The notes under the pieces were generated by a model. The model was given only the letters and a program-made list of their open reading frames with translations. It made no database searches and had not been told where the DNA came from. A DNA stretch of 64,000 nucleotides from positions 42,427 to 106,426 of the forward strand of contig NZ_VJXQ01000001.1 in the NCBI RefSeq assembly GCF_007655485.1, read 5' to 3'. Source of the stretch: Halobellus captivus. GTDB lineage: Archaea > Halobacteriota > Halobacteria > Halobacteriales > Haloferacaceae. This document shows, in pieces, positions 31,032 through 40,620 of the stretch; within the stretch, counting starts at the first letter, position 1, and each line of letters begins with the position of its first letter. The position numbers and the translations under genes are program-made.

Positions 31032-33065
31032 ATGGCTGGGGCTACGAGCGCGGACGGGGGAGTCTCGGGTATCGGTGACTCGATCCGGGAGACGGTTCGA
31101 AACGTCATCAGATACACGCCATCGGGGCATTCGATACCGGAGGAAACGTGGAGGCGGCGACATCGAAACATCGTCTTTCTGCTGGCGGCGCACATCCCGC
31201 TATTGTTCGCATTGGGGATGTACGAGGGGACGAACGCCTTCACCGGCGCGACGATTCCCGGACGCGAACTCTCACAGATCCTGCTTCGGACGGGCGTGCT
31301 CACGGCGCTCGCACTGCTCGCGAGTTGGCCGCGACTCGGCCGTCGAACGCGCGGGACGCTCGCGACGGTTGGATTGGCGACCGGCTCCGCGATTTTAGTG
31401 TACTTCTCGGGCGGCTACATCGAGGCTCACTTCCACTTCTTTGTCGTGATGGGCGTCGTCGCCGTGTACGAGGACTGGCTGCCGTTCCTCGTCGGCATCG
31501 TCTACGTCGCGATCCAACACGGCGTGTTCGGGATGGTGAACCCCGCGGAGGTGTACAACCACGCCGCGGGCGCGAACAATCCGTTCGTTTGGGCGGGAAT
31601 TCACGCGGCGTTCGTTCTCGCGCTCGCCGTCGCGCTGATGACGAACTGGTACTCGATCGAACGTTCCCGGGAGGAGACCCGACAACAGCTCGCAGAGACC
31701 GAGGCAGTCGAGGAGGCGAAGGCCGACGCCGAGCGGCAACGCCGCGAGGTCGCCCGGTTGAACGAGCACCTCGAATCGGAGGCGGACCGCTACAGCAACG
31801 CGATGGATCGAGCGGCCGACGGCCAACTGAGCGTCCGGTTGGACGCCGACAGCGAGAGCGAGGCGATGACCCAGATCGCCGAAGCGTACAACGGGATGAT
31901 GGACGAGTTGGAAACGGCGATGCGTGAGATCCAGGCGTTCGCACGCGAGGTGACGGACGCCAGCGAGGAGGCGAGCGCCGGTGCCGGAGAGGTCAAGCAG
32001 GCGAGCGCCGAGGTCAGCGAGGCGATCCAGGAGATCTCCGGGGGCACCGACCAACAGCGAGAGATGCTCGAAGAGGTGTCCGGGAAGATGACCGACCTCT
32101 CGGCGGCCATCGAGGAAGTCGCCTCGTCGGCCGAGACGGTCGCCCAGACGTCTCACGAGACCGCGCGGATCGCCGCGGAGGGCGAGCAGACCGCCGAGCA
32201 GGCGATCGAGGACGCGCGGGGCGGACAGGCGGCGATCGATTCGACGGTCGAGCACGTCGAACGGCTCGACGAGCGGATGGACGAGATCGGCGAGATCGTC
32301 GAACTCATCAGCGACGTGGCCGACCAGACCAACCTGCTCGCGCTGAACGCGAACATCGAGGCCGCACGCGTTGGGGCGGCCGGTGGCGGCGTCAACGGCG
32401 ATGGATTCGCTGTCGTCGCCGACGAGATAAAGCAGTTGGCAGAGGAGACACAACAGTCGGCGAACGACATCGAACAGCTCATCGACGAGACGCAGACCAA
32501 AACGAAAACGACGGTCGAGGAAGCGAAAACAGCCGAGGGACACGTACAGGAGGGCGTCGAGGCCGTCCAGGACGTTCTCGAAGCGTTCACGCGGGTCGCG
32601 GCGAACGCCGACGAGACCGACAGCGGAATCCAGGAGATCAGCGAGGCGACCGACGATCAAGCCGTCAGCGCCGAACAGGCCGTCTCGCGGGTCGAGGCCG
32701 TCGCCGAAATCAGCCAGTCGACCGCGGGCGAAGCGCAGAGCGTGTCCGCGGCCGCCGAGGAGCAGGCCGCCTCGCTCACCCAGGTGAGCTCGAACGTGCA
32801 GTCGCTGACCGAACAGGCCGAACGGCTGCAATCGCTCGTCGGCAAATTCGACGTCGACGCGGAGCTGACGCGAGAGGGAGGAACGGAACCGCGAGGGTCA
32901 CATTCGAGTGGACTCTCGAACGGGATCGAATCGTCGAATTTCGACGGGACGTCGCACTCGTCGACGGCGTTGGGCGACGGCGGCCGATCAGACGAGTCGA
33001 GCGGAGATCCACCTGAACCGGACGACAGCCAGTTCGATTGGTCGAAGGGAATCGAATCCGAGTAA
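31032..33065 (+). CDS. Membrane chemoreceptor (Htr/MCP) with a histidine-bearing membrane sensor
   Basis: 677 aa. About five to six transmembrane helices lie in residues 45-215 with little extracellular sequence, followed by a HAMP-like stretch (DRAADGQLSVRLDAD) and a long cytoplasmic coiled coil. The signalling tip is VADQTNLLALNANIEAARVG … GDGFAVVADEIKQLAEET, with a short Gly-rich insertion (AAGGGVNG) in the turn before GDGFA. The membrane part contains YIEAHFHFFVVMGVVAVYEDW and YVAIQHG. These clustered His residues could hold a metal or heme, so the receptor may sense a ligand within the membrane. The tail is Ser/Asp-rich. It signals to CheA/CheW. Confidence 0.88.
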   Translation: MAGATSADGGVSGIGDSIRETVRNVIRYTPSGHSIPEETWRRRHRNIVFLLAAHIPLLFALGMYEGTNAFTGATIPGRELSQILLRTGVLTALALLASWPRLGRRTRGTLATVGLATGSAILVYFSGGYIEAHFHFFVVMGVVAVYEDWLPFLVGIVYVAIQHGVFGMVNPAEVYNHAAGANNPFVWAGIHAAFVLALAVALMTNWYSIERSREETRQQLAETEAVEEAKADAERQRREVARLNEHLESEADRYSNAMDRAADGQLSVRLDADSESEAMTQIAEAYNGMMDELETAMREIQAFAREVTDASEEASAGAGEVKQASAEVSEAIQEISGGTDQQREMLEEVSGKMTDLSAAIEEVASSAETVAQTSHETARIAAEGEQTAEQAIEDARGGQAAIDSTVEHVERLDERMDEIGEIVELISDVADQTNLLALNANIEAARVGAAGGGVNGDGFAVVADEIKQLAEETQQSANDIEQLIDETQTKTKTTVEEAKTAEGHVQEGVEAVQDVLEAFTRVAANADETDSGIQEISEATDDQAVSAEQAVSRVEAVAEISQSTAGEAQSVSAAAEEQAASLTQVSSNVQSLTEQAERLQSLVGKFDVDAELTREGGTEPRGSHSSGLSNGIESSNFDGTSHSSTALGDGGRSDESSGDPPEPDDSQFDWSKGIESE

Positions 33066-33107
33066 TCGAGCGTCAGCCGCCTCGAAGATACCTCAAACGG
33101 CAATCGA

Positions 33108-34004
33108 TTAGGTCCGCTCGTTGCGGGCGGTTTTTCGCGACTCTTCGTCAACGTGATCGCCGAAGGTTCGATCCCCCAGCAACTCGTTCGTGCGCCTGAA
33201 GATCCCGGTGAGCGTTGCGATCTCGCGTTCAGTGGGATGGGCGCGACCGAGGAGTCGGCGTATCATCGTCGACGTCTTCTCGCGTTTGTGTTCCCGGCTC
33301 TCGATCGAGCGGTGGAACGTCTCGAAGAAGTCGTAGAAGCGATCGATTTCGGCCTCGGAGGCGCGCTCGCGCTCGACGTCGGGCAACTGCGTCTCGTCGA
33401 CGGTCAGCGACCGGAGTTCGTAGAACAGGATCGTCGCGGCCTGTCCGAGGTTCAACACGGGATACTCGCCGCTGGCGGGGATCGAACACACCTCGTCGAG
33501 CCGTTCGAGCTCCCCGTTGTCGAGGCCGGTTCCCTCCCGACCGAACACCAGCGCCGTTCGCGTGTCGACGGTTTCCAGCGATTCCCGAACCTCGACGGGC
33601 GTCTTGAACGGGAAGCGGACGTGCTTTCTGCTGTCTTCGTTGGTGATCGCCGTGGTCCCGATCGTGTGGTAATTCTCGACTACTTCCTCGAACGTCACCT
33701 CCTCCGCGTTCGGCAGTACGTCCTCGCGAGCGTGCCCGGCGAACCCGTACGCCTCGCCGTCTCTGGAGAGCTCCGGCGGGTCGACGAGCTTCAACTCCGA
33801 GAGCCCGAAGTTCTTCATCGCGCGGGCGATCGTGCCGACGTTTCCGGGCGTCTCCGGTTCGACGACGACGACGATCGGCTTTCGACTTCGAACCGTGTTG
33901 TCGGCGGGTTCCGATAGCCGATCAGATGGCTGCTCGGCCGAGTCGGAATCGCGGTCGGCGGTATCGGAGCGACGGTCGGCAGTGGCTGCATCGACGTCGG
34001 ACAT
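33108..34004 (-). CDS. trmJ: SPOUT tRNA 2'-O-methyltransferase TrmJ type
   Basis: 298 aa. After a 42-residue disordered acidic leader, the SpoU/TrmH fold begins: VVVVEPETPGNVGTIARAM with the catalytic Arg region (about 45-63), LVFGREGTGLDNGEL and VLNLGQAATILFYEL form the trefoil-knot SAM site. TrmJ methylates the ribose at position 32 of tRNAs. A C-terminal helical domain (EHKREKTSTMIRRLLGRAHP) matches TrmJ rather than TrmH. The ATG follows directly on the TAG of the gene upstream, so the two are co-translated. Confidence 0.88.
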   Translation of the reverse strand: MSDVDAATADRRSDTADRDSDSAEQPSDRLSEPADNTVRSRKPIVVVVEPETPGNVGTIARAMKNFGLSELKLVDPPELSRDGEAYGFAGHAREDVLPNAEEVTFEEVVENYHTIGTTAITNEDSRKHVRFPFKTPVEVRESLETVDTRTALVFGREGTGLDNGELERLDEVCSIPASGEYPVLNLGQAATILFYELRSLTVDETQLPDVERERASEAEIDRFYDFFETFHRSIESREHKREKTSTMIRRLLGRAHPTEREIATLTGIFRRTNELLGDRTFGDHVDEESRKTARNERT

Positions 34005-34580
34005 CTACTTCGTGGGGTACTCGCGACCGAGGTCGACGTCGCCGAGCGAGGATTCCTCGTCGTCGGCGGTCGTGATCTCGCCGGTCTTGAGGTTGATCCG
34101 CTTGCGTTCGCCCTCGTAGTTCTCGTTGAGCCGACGGTTCAACTCCGCCGGGTCCGGCGGCGTCGGCAGCGTGGCGGGGTCGGTGTCGACGTGCTCCAGT
34201 CCGCCGTAGCCGTCCGGTGCGCGGTTGTCCGCGAGGAACCACTCGTGGAACGAATCGCGGAACGTCTCGGTCCCGACGGCGTCTTTCCCGTCCTCTTCGC
34301 GGAACCAATAGAGGAAGTCGGCCTCGTGGTCCGAACAGAGGAGCACCTCCTCCATCGGCTCCCCGTAGACGATCTCGGCCTGATTGCAGCGGCGCTTCTC
34401 GGCTTCGCCGTGAATCAGATAACACGCGTCGCAGGGTTTCTCCTGCAGATACGTCAGGCGGATGAGTCGCTTTCGGGTGTCGTCGGGCACCGAATCGAGC
34501 GGTCGGAACTCCCCCTCTTCGGTGAACACCTCCTCCTCGTCGAATCGCCAGCCGCGGAGACCGATGCTGACTTTAGCCAT
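34005..34580 (-). CDS. Haloarchaeal conserved cysteine protein, co-transcribed with trmJ
   Basis: 191 aa from ATG 34580; the much longer open frame upstream is non-coding. It starts MAKVSIGLRGWRFDEEEVF. Conserved-looking cysteines occur in CDACYLIHGEAEKRRC and VLLCSDHEADFLYWFRE, a likely zinc site. The C-terminus is Pro/Asp-rich. The stop TAG abuts the trmJ start with no spacer. Function is unknown; pairing with a tRNA methyltransferase hints at an RNA-related role. It is divergent from rqcH. Confidence 0.75.
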   Translation of the reverse strand: MAKVSIGLRGWRFDEEEVFTEEGEFRPLDSVPDDTRKRLIRLTYLQEKPCDACYLIHGEAEKRRCNQAEIVYGEPMEEVLLCSDHEADFLYWFREEDGKDAVGTETFRDSFHEWFLADNRAPDGYGGLEHVDTDPATLPTPPDPAELNRRLNENYEGERKRINLKTGEITTADDEESSLGDVDLGREYPTK

Positions 34581-34793
34581 TACCGAGCGGTAGCGGCCCA
34601 GCGAATAAAAAGAGCGTGTCTCGGATGGGAGAGAGTGTGATTCGGTCCTTCCCAGAGCAGATCTCGGTCCGTTTCGCCCGCGGCGTGAGTGAGTTGGATC
34701 GTGACGGGGACCGGTTTGAAAGCCTCCGCGAGGTAGGTCGGAATGGACAGCCGGAACGTGCGGCTTTTCCTTCCCCCGCGAGAACGGAGGGGT

Positions 34794-36914
34794 ATGGACC
34801 CGAAGCGGGAGCTCACGAGCGTCGACCTGGCCGCCCTCGTCACCGAACTGAACCGGTACGAGGGGGCGAAAGTCGACAAGGCCTACCTCTACGGCGACGA
34901 TATGCTCCGCTTCCGGATGCGCGATTTCGACCGCGGCCGGATGGAACTGTTCCTCGAAGTCGGCGACGTCAAGCGGGCCCACCTCGTCGACCCCGAGCGC
35001 GTCCCCGACGCGCCCGGTCGACCGCCGAACTTCGCGATGATGCTCCGCAATCGGCTTTCGGGCGCGGACTTCGTCGGCGTCGAGCAGTTCGAGTTCGACC
35101 GCATCCTCATCTTCGAGTTCGCCCGTGGCGACGAGAACACCAAAATCGTCGTCGAACTGTTCGGCCAGGGCAACGTGGCCGTGCTCGACGAGGCGGGCGA
35201 AGTCGTCCAGAGCCTCGAAACCGTTCGACTGAAGTCCAGAACGGTCGCCCCCGGCGCACAGTACGAGTTCCCCTCCTCCCGATTGAACCCCCTCACGGTG
35301 AGCTACGAGGCGCTCGCCCGAAATATGGACGACTCCGACACCGACGTCGTGCGGACGCTCGCGACGCAGTTGAACCTCGGGGGGCTCTACGCGGAGGAGA
35401 TCTGCACCCGCGCGGGCGTCGAGAAGACGACATCGATCGAGGAGGCCGGAGACGACGAGTACCGCGCCCTTCACGGCGCGATCGAGGAGTTGCGAACGCG
35501 ACTCCGCTCGGGCGACTTCGACCCCCGCGTCTACACCGACGACGACGGGGACGTGGTCGACGCGACGCCGTTCCCGCTCGAAGAGCACGACCGGCGGGGG
35601 CTCGATAGCGAGGCGTGCGAGACGTTCAACGACGCGCTCGACGAGTACTTCTTCCGCGTGCGGTTCGACGACGGCGACGATGTCGAGGACGCGGGCAGTT
35701 CCCGCCCGGACTTCGAGGAGGAGATCGAGAAGAAAAAGCGGATCATCGACCAGCAGGAAGGGGCGATCGAGGGCTTCGAGCAGCGGGCCGAGACAGAACG
35801 CAGACGCGCGGAACTGCTGTATGCGAACTACGACCTCGTCGACGAGGTGCTCTCGACCGTCCGCGAGACGCGCGAGGCCAGCGTCCCGTGGGACGAGATT
35901 CGAGAGACGCTCGAAGCGGGTGCTGAGCGGGGGATTCCCGCGGCCGAGGCCGTCGTCGACGTCGACGGCGCGGAGGGCACCGTCACGATCGAACTCGACG
36001 GCACGCGAGTGGAAGTCGTGGTCGACACCGGCGTCGAGAAGAACGCCGATCGGCTGTACACCGAGGCCAAGCGGATCGAAGAGAAGAAGGAGGGCGCGCT
36101 CACCGCGATCGAAAACACCCGCAACGAGTTGGAGGCGGTGAAAACGCGGCGCGACGAGTGGGAGGCCGAGGACGAGGGCGACGGGGATGACGGACCTGAC
36201 GGCGACGAGGAGTTCGAGGATCGCGACTGGCTCTCGATGGAGTCGATTCCGATCCGGAGTTCCGAGGAGTGGTACGAGCGGTTCCGGTGGTTCCACACGT
36301 CGGACGGGTTCCTCGTCATCGGCGGGCGCAACGCCGATCAGAACGAGGAGATCGTCACGAAGTACCTGAACAAACACGATCTGTTCTTCCACACGCAGGC
36401 CCACGGCGGGCCGGTGACGATCGTCAAGGCGACCGGACCATCGGAGCCGTCGGAGGCCGTCGAGTTCCCCGACTCGACGAAGGAGGAGGCCGCGCAGTTC
36501 GCCGTCTCGTACTCGTCGATCTGGAAGCAGGGGCGCTACGCCGGAGAGGCGTATATGGTCACGCCGGATCAGGTGTCGAAGACGCCCGAGTCCGGCGAGT
36601 ACATCGAGAAGGGATCGTTCGTCATCCGCGGTGATCGAACGTACTTCAGGGACGTCGCCGCCGAGGTCGCCATCGGGATACAGTGCGAGGGCGAGACGCG
36701 GGTCATCGGTGGACCGCCCTCCGCGATCGAGGACCGCGTCGCCACGTCGATCACGGTGCGACCGGGGCGCTACGCGCAGAACGACGCCGCGAAGATGCTG
36801 TATCGGGAGTTCCGAGGGCGGTTCGAGGACCAAAAGTTCCTCCGCAAGATCGCGACGCCGGACAAGATCCAGGAGTTCCTCCCGCCGGGCGGGAGCGAAC
36901 TGGTCGAGGAGTAG
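34794..36914 (+). CDS. rqcH: NFACT/NEMF family ribosome quality control protein
   Basis: 706 aa from ATG 34794, with GGAGGGG just upstream. It starts KRELTSVDLAALVTELNRY, the archaeal NFACT-N motif. Next come the Asp/Arg-rich RLKSRTVAPG region, helix-hairpin-helix, a long coiled coil (about 305-365 and 430-465) and the NFACT-R domain (WYERFRWFHTSDGFLVIGGR, about 485 onward, through HTQAHGGP and SYSSIWKQGRYAGEAY). The family (Rqc2/NEMF/RqcH) binds split large ribosomal subunits carrying a stalled peptidyl-tRNA and adds C-terminal tails. The ribosome-rescue gene pelA lies 2.5 kb downstream. Confidence 0.9.
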   Translation: MDPKRELTSVDLAALVTELNRYEGAKVDKAYLYGDDMLRFRMRDFDRGRMELFLEVGDVKRAHLVDPERVPDAPGRPPNFAMMLRNRLSGADFVGVEQFEFDRILIFEFARGDENTKIVVELFGQGNVAVLDEAGEVVQSLETVRLKSRTVAPGAQYEFPSSRLNPLTVSYEALARNMDDSDTDVVRTLATQLNLGGLYAEEICTRAGVEKTTSIEEAGDDEYRALHGAIEELRTRLRSGDFDPRVYTDDDGDVVDATPFPLEEHDRRGLDSEACETFNDALDEYFFRVRFDDGDDVEDAGSSRPDFEEEIEKKKRIIDQQEGAIEGFEQRAETERRRAELLYANYDLVDEVLSTVRETREASVPWDEIRETLEAGAERGIPAAEAVVDVDGAEGTVTIELDGTRVEVVVDTGVEKNADRLYTEAKRIEEKKEGALTAIENTRNELEAVKTRRDEWEAEDEGDGDDGPDGDEEFEDRDWLSMESIPIRSSEEWYERFRWFHTSDGFLVIGGRNADQNEEIVTKYLNKHDLFFHTQAHGGPVTIVKATGPSEPSEAVEFPDSTKEEAAQFAVSYSSIWKQGRYAGEAYMVTPDQVSKTPESGEYIEKGSFVIRGDRTYFRDVAAEVAIGIQCEGETRVIGGPPSAIEDRVATSITVRPGRYAQNDAAKMLYREFRGRFEDQKFLRKIATPDKIQEFLPPGGSELVEE

Positions 36915-37152
36915 CGCTTCTCGACCGAAACGGAGGAGTATCCCCGTTCTCCCGAAACCGAGCCACGCGATCGGAGCGTCTCGGTACGTGAGAGGACGCG
37001 GAGTACAGTACGACGGTCGTACCCGGTCACGGTCTATCTTTATCTCCGAGGAGGGCGTAGTAGAAACCCTGAGCGAATACGGCCGACACGGCGTCGACGC
37101 GCCGCCTGCAACGGCGTCGCTGCGACGACGACGGCTCCGCTCGGTGAATACG

Positions 37153-37872
37153 ATGATACAACAGTCATTACAGTACCTTCGCAACGACGAGGACAAGTGG
37201 GTCACCACCGTCCTCATCGGCGGCATCCTCAGCCTGCTGAGCGCCCTCGTGATCCCGACGTTCCTCGTCCTCGGATATCTCGTCCGGGTCGTCAGAGGGA
37301 CGATGTACGACGACGACCGCCCGCCGGTGTTCGACGAGTGGGGTGAGATGCTCGTCGACGGCGTCAAGGCGTTCGTCGTCGTCTTCGTCTACGGTCTCGT
37401 GCCCGCCATCGTCGCTACGGTCGTGATCGGCGGCGGGATCCTCTCGTTCGCCGTCGGCGGCGGGACGGAGTCCAGCAGCCTCCTCGGCCTCGGGATGATC
37501 GGTGTCCTCGTCGGCGGCCTGCTCGCCTTCGTGCTGAGTGTCCTCGCCGCGTACGTCATCCCGGCAGCCATCGCGGCCTTCGCCGAGACTGACCGACTTG
37601 GGGCGGCGTTCTCGCTGCGCGAGCTCCGCCCGGTTCTCGGGTCCGGAACGTACGCCACGGCGTGGCTGTCGGGCGTCGCGATCCTGTTCGCGGCCGGGAT
37701 CATCGCCGGGTTGCTGAACGTGATTCCCTTCGTCGGGATGATCGCCGGGGGGTTCCTCGGCTTCTACGCCGCGGTCGCCGCCTACTACCTGATCGGCCAC
37801 GCGTGGGGCGAACTCCGCGATGTCGATCTGGCGGAGCGTGACGACACGATGGGCGAATCGCCCGCAGTGTGA
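37153..37872 (+). CDS. DUF4013 family membrane protein (copy 1)
   Basis: 239 aa from ATG 37153; the larger open frame to the left is non-coding. Five to six transmembrane helices. It starts MIQQSLQYLRNDEDKWVTTV and has VTTVLIGGILSLLSALVIP, FDEWGEMLVDGVKAF and FLGFYAAVAAYYLIGHAWG, typical of DUF4013. Function unknown; such proteins are common in haloarchaea. A paralogue follows 145 bp downstream, suggesting tandem duplication. Confidence 0.85.
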   Translation: MIQQSLQYLRNDEDKWVTTVLIGGILSLLSALVIPTFLVLGYLVRVVRGTMYDDDRPPVFDEWGEMLVDGVKAFVVVFVYGLVPAIVATVVIGGGILSFAVGGGTESSSLLGLGMIGVLVGGLLAFVLSVLAAYVIPAAIAAFAETDRLGAAFSLRELRPVLGSGTYATAWLSGVAILFAAGIIAGLLNVIPFVGMIAGGFLGFYAAVAAYYLIGHAWGELRDVDLAERDDTMGESPAV

Positions 37873-38017
37873 GTCGCGGGCGGCGCGGTTCCGGATCTCG
37901 AATTTCGCAATTCTGACGGGTCTGTAACCTCGATTTCTGGTGTCTTTTCTCCGATCTCCGCGTTGCTCCTCAGAATAGTCGAAAGAATTACTTATTGGGA
38001 CCGAGAGGAGCGAGGTG

Positions 38018-38710
38018 ATGTTTGCAGATGCCCTCTCGTACCCACTCGACGGTGATAGTTGGATTCGAACGATCCTCATCGGCGGCTTACTGAGCCTGCT
38101 GACGGTGTTCGTGATCCCGATATTCTTCCTCCAGGGCTACTACGTCCGGGTCCTCCGTGGAGCGTCTCACGGCGATCCCGAACCTCCCGAGTTCACTGAC
38201 TGGGGTGAGATGCTCGTTGACGGCCTGAAACTGTTCGCCGTGAACCTCGTCGTGGGCCTGGTCGTCTTCGTCGCGATGTTCGTCGTCGCGGCGATCTTCG
38301 GTGCCGGATCGCTCCTGTCCGCCGGTGGACCCGCCGCCGATCCCGGATCGGGTGCTGGCGGACTCTTCGCCATATTCGGTGCCGTCGGATTCCTCCTGTT
38401 CGTCGTGTTCGCGCTCCTGCTCGGCTACGTCGCCCCGGGAATGTTCGCGAACTTCGCCCGCGAGGATTCCATCGCGGCGGCGTTCGACGTGTCGACGATC
38501 ATCGCGGGCGTGACGACGATCGAGTACCTCACCGCCTGGGTACTCGCTATCGTCGTCGCCCTCGTCCTCGGCTCGATCGCCAGCCTTCTCAGCATCGTCG
38601 TCGTCGGTATCTTCGGGATCTTCTACGTGCAGGTCGTGACGTACTACCTGTTCGGACGCGGTTTCGCCGACGGACTCGCGGACAAACGCGGCGGTTCGAC
38701 GACGTACTAA
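38018..38710 (+). CDS. DUF4013 family membrane protein (copy 2)
   Basis: 230 aa from ATG 38018, with GAGGAGCGAGGTG upstream. It shares with copy 1 the N-terminal TILIGGLLSLLTVFVIP and FTDWGEMLVDGLKLF, and ends with a helix FYVQVVTYYLFGRGF. The central parts have diverged, with a Gly/Ala/Pro loop (SAGGPAADPGSGAGG) here. Probably from an old tandem duplication. No function is known for the family. Confidence 0.85.
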   Translation: MFADALSYPLDGDSWIRTILIGGLLSLLTVFVIPIFFLQGYYVRVLRGASHGDPEPPEFTDWGEMLVDGLKLFAVNLVVGLVVFVAMFVVAAIFGAGSLLSAGGPAADPGSGAGGLFAIFGAVGFLLFVVFALLLGYVAPGMFANFAREDSIAAAFDVSTIIAGVTTIEYLTAWVLAIVVALVLGSIASLLSIVVVGIFGIFYVQVVTYYLFGRGFADGLADKRGGSTTY

Positions 38711-38847
38711 CCGCGCCCCCTTCACTGCTTTTCGGAACGATTCGGCTTCGGCCGATGGCGAAACAGCCGCCGAGTTGCCGGACTTATGTATCAGCCGCCT
38801 GGGAAGTTCATCAAAGATTATTATGGATCTTGGCTAACACTCGGGCT

Positions 38848-39213
38848 ATGCTGGGGCACAAGCCCAACGCAGAGGAGACGGACCGCGCAATGAACATATT
38901 ATCCCACTCCTGCCGCCGCCGATTGCTGTTCGAGCTTTACGAACAAGTGAACTCGGGGGGAGGAGAGTCCATCAGTTATATCGGCCTCACCCCGCTCGGG
39001 ACTGAGAAGAAACGTACGCTACTGTATCACGCCCACCTCCCCAAACTCGAAGAATCCGGATACATCACGTGGAACGAAGCCGAGAAGACGATACAGAGAG
39101 GTTCTCGATGGGAAGAAATCGAACCACTTCTCGAACTCATCTACTCTCATCTGTACGAACTGCCTCCGTTCCTCCAAGGGACACGATCCGACAAGAACGG
39201 AATGAAATGCTAA
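38848..39213 (+). CDS. Winged-helix regulator of the haloarchaeal HTH type
   Basis: 121 aa from ATG 38848. An in-frame ATG at 38755 would add 31 residues, but an AT-rich TATA-like stretch at about 38815-38826 lies 22-33 bases before 38848, as expected for a leaderless haloarchaeal transcript. The wHTH reads MNILSHSCRRRLLFELYEQV, then LLYHAHLPKLEESGYITWNE and IEPLLELIYSHL. It resembles the DUF7344-type domains widespread in haloarchaea. More AT-rich than its neighbours. Target genes unknown. Confidence 0.7.
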   Translation: MLGHKPNAEETDRAMNILSHSCRRRLLFELYEQVNSGGGESISYIGLTPLGTEKKRTLLYHAHLPKLEESGYITWNEAEKTIQRGSRWEEIEPLLELIYSHLYELPPFLQGTRSDKNGMKC

Positions 39214-39449
39214 CTCTCCTTCTGCGTTGACATTCCGTGAGCTGATCGAGACATTGGATCTCGCCGGAAACCAGTCCGGCACGCTGGCGACGAATCGGGC
39301 GGAATTTCTCCCTACGGTGAGACGCGTTGCGTTTCACGGCCTTGATTCTCTCCGCTCAGTATCACAGGGTACCCTCGTGGAAACCCATCGTGGGGAAACT
39401 GTGGAGGGACAACGTAGAACCTATCTCCCTCCCCCGTTGACCACCACGT

Positions 39450-40517
39450 ATGCGAATTTCGAGCCGCGGTCGCGGCGAGGAGGGTCGCGAGCGGATAACG
39501 CTGGTCCCCGAGAACGTCGACGACCTGTGGCACCTCTCGCACGTCCTCGAATCCGGGGATCGCGTCTCCGGCGACACCACCCGCCGGATCCAGCGCGACG
39601 ACGAGAACCTCCGCGACACGGGCGGGCAGCGCGAGCACCTCTTCGTGACGATCGCCGTCGACGACGTCGAGTTCGCGCGCTTCGCGAACCGCCTGCGCGT
39701 CGGCGGAGAGATCATCAGCTGCTCCCGAGAGGACCAGCTCGGGCACCACCACACGCTGAACGTCGAAGAGCACGACGAGATCACGGTCGAGAAACATTTC
39801 AAGCCCGATCAGATCGAGCGAATCGAGGCGGCCGAAGAGGCCGCCGAGAACGCCGACGTCGCGATCGCGACCGTCGAAGAGGGGGAAGCGCACATTCACA
39901 CGGTCGCGCAGTACGGCACCGAGGAGCGCTTTTCGTTCACGGCCCCGACCGGAAAGGGCGAGTACGCCCGGCCGCGATCTGAACTGTTCGCCGAGTTGGG
40001 GAAGGCGCTCGCGCGGATGGACGTCGACGCGATCATCCTCGCGGGGCCGGGATTCACCAAGCAGGACGCCCGCGACTACATCGCGGAGAACCACCCGGAA
40101 GTCGCGGACCTGCTCACCGTCGTCGACACCGCGAGTGTCGGCGACCGCGGCGTCCACGAGGTACTGAAGCGCGGTGCCGTCGACGAGGTCCAGACCCAGA
40201 CGCGAATCTCGCGGGAGGCCGAACTGCTGGACGACCTGATGGAGGGTATCGCCACGGGCGAGAAAGTCTCCTACGGCATCGACGAGGTCGCCGAAGCCGC
40301 CGAGTTCGGCGCGGTCGAAACGCTGCTCGTCGTCGACGACCGACTCCGGCAGGAGCGGCAGGGCGACGGCGACTGGGACCTCGACGTCAACGAGGTCATC
40401 CAGACCGTCGAACGGCAGGGCGGCGAGGTGACGGTGTTCTCCGGGGAGTTCGACCCGGGGCAACAACTGCGTAACCTCGGCGGGATCGCGGCCTTACTTC
40501 GGTACCGGCTCCAATAG
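39450..40517 (+). CDS. pelA: Pelota (Dom34) ribosome rescue factor
   Basis: 355 aa, standard for archaeal Pelota. Order of domains: Sm-like N-terminal domain (1-130, with [19 protein letters not shown] and [14 protein letters not shown]), central eRF1-like domain (about 135-260, [17 protein letters not shown]) and C-terminal L7Ae-like domain (265-355, [11 protein letters not shown]). It enters the empty A site of stalled ribosomes with aEF1A and, with ABCE1, splits them. It lacks the GGQ hydrolysis motif of release factors, as expected. The stop lies within a 20-bp tandem duplication. Confidence 0.95.
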   Translation: MRISSRGRGEEGRERITLVPENVDDLWHLSHVLESGDRVSGDTTRRIQRDDENLRDTGGQREHLFVTIAVDDVEFARFANRLRVGGEIISCSREDQLGHHHTLNVEEHDEITVEKHFKPDQIERIEAAEEAAENADVAIATVEEGEAHIHTVAQYGTEERFSFTAPTGKGEYARPRSELFAELGKALARMDVDAIILAGPGFTKQDARDYIAENHPEVADLLTVVDTASVGDRGVHEVLKRGAVDEVQTQTRISREAELLDDLMEGIATGEKVSYGIDEVAEAAEFGAVETLLVVDDRLRQERQGDGDWDLDVNEVIQTVERQGGEVTVFSGEFDPGQQLRNLGGIAALLRYRLQ

Positions 40518-40620
40518 TGTCGGACCGGTTTCAGTAGTACCGGACCGGCTTCCCCAAACAGCTCCGGCTCGGTCTCGGTGAGCTTAGGGTCGGTCTCGAT
40601 GAATTCCGGGTCGGCTCTCT
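40505..40620 (+). repeat. 20-21-bp degenerate tandem repeats across the pelA stop
   Basis: Units at 40505-40524 and 40525-40544 begin CCGG(C/T)T and each carries a TAG at the same position; the first TAG is the real stop. Further units follow (from 40545, 40566, 40587, 40608), the later ones sharing TCGGTCTCG. The array runs up to the convergent gene end at 40620. Confidence 0.75.

Noticed and set aside
34581..37367. A minus-strand open frame of over 1000 codons covering rqcH
   Set aside because: Only its last 191 codons (34005-34580) look coding. The rest is an antisense shadow of rqcH with Arg/Leu-rich composition.
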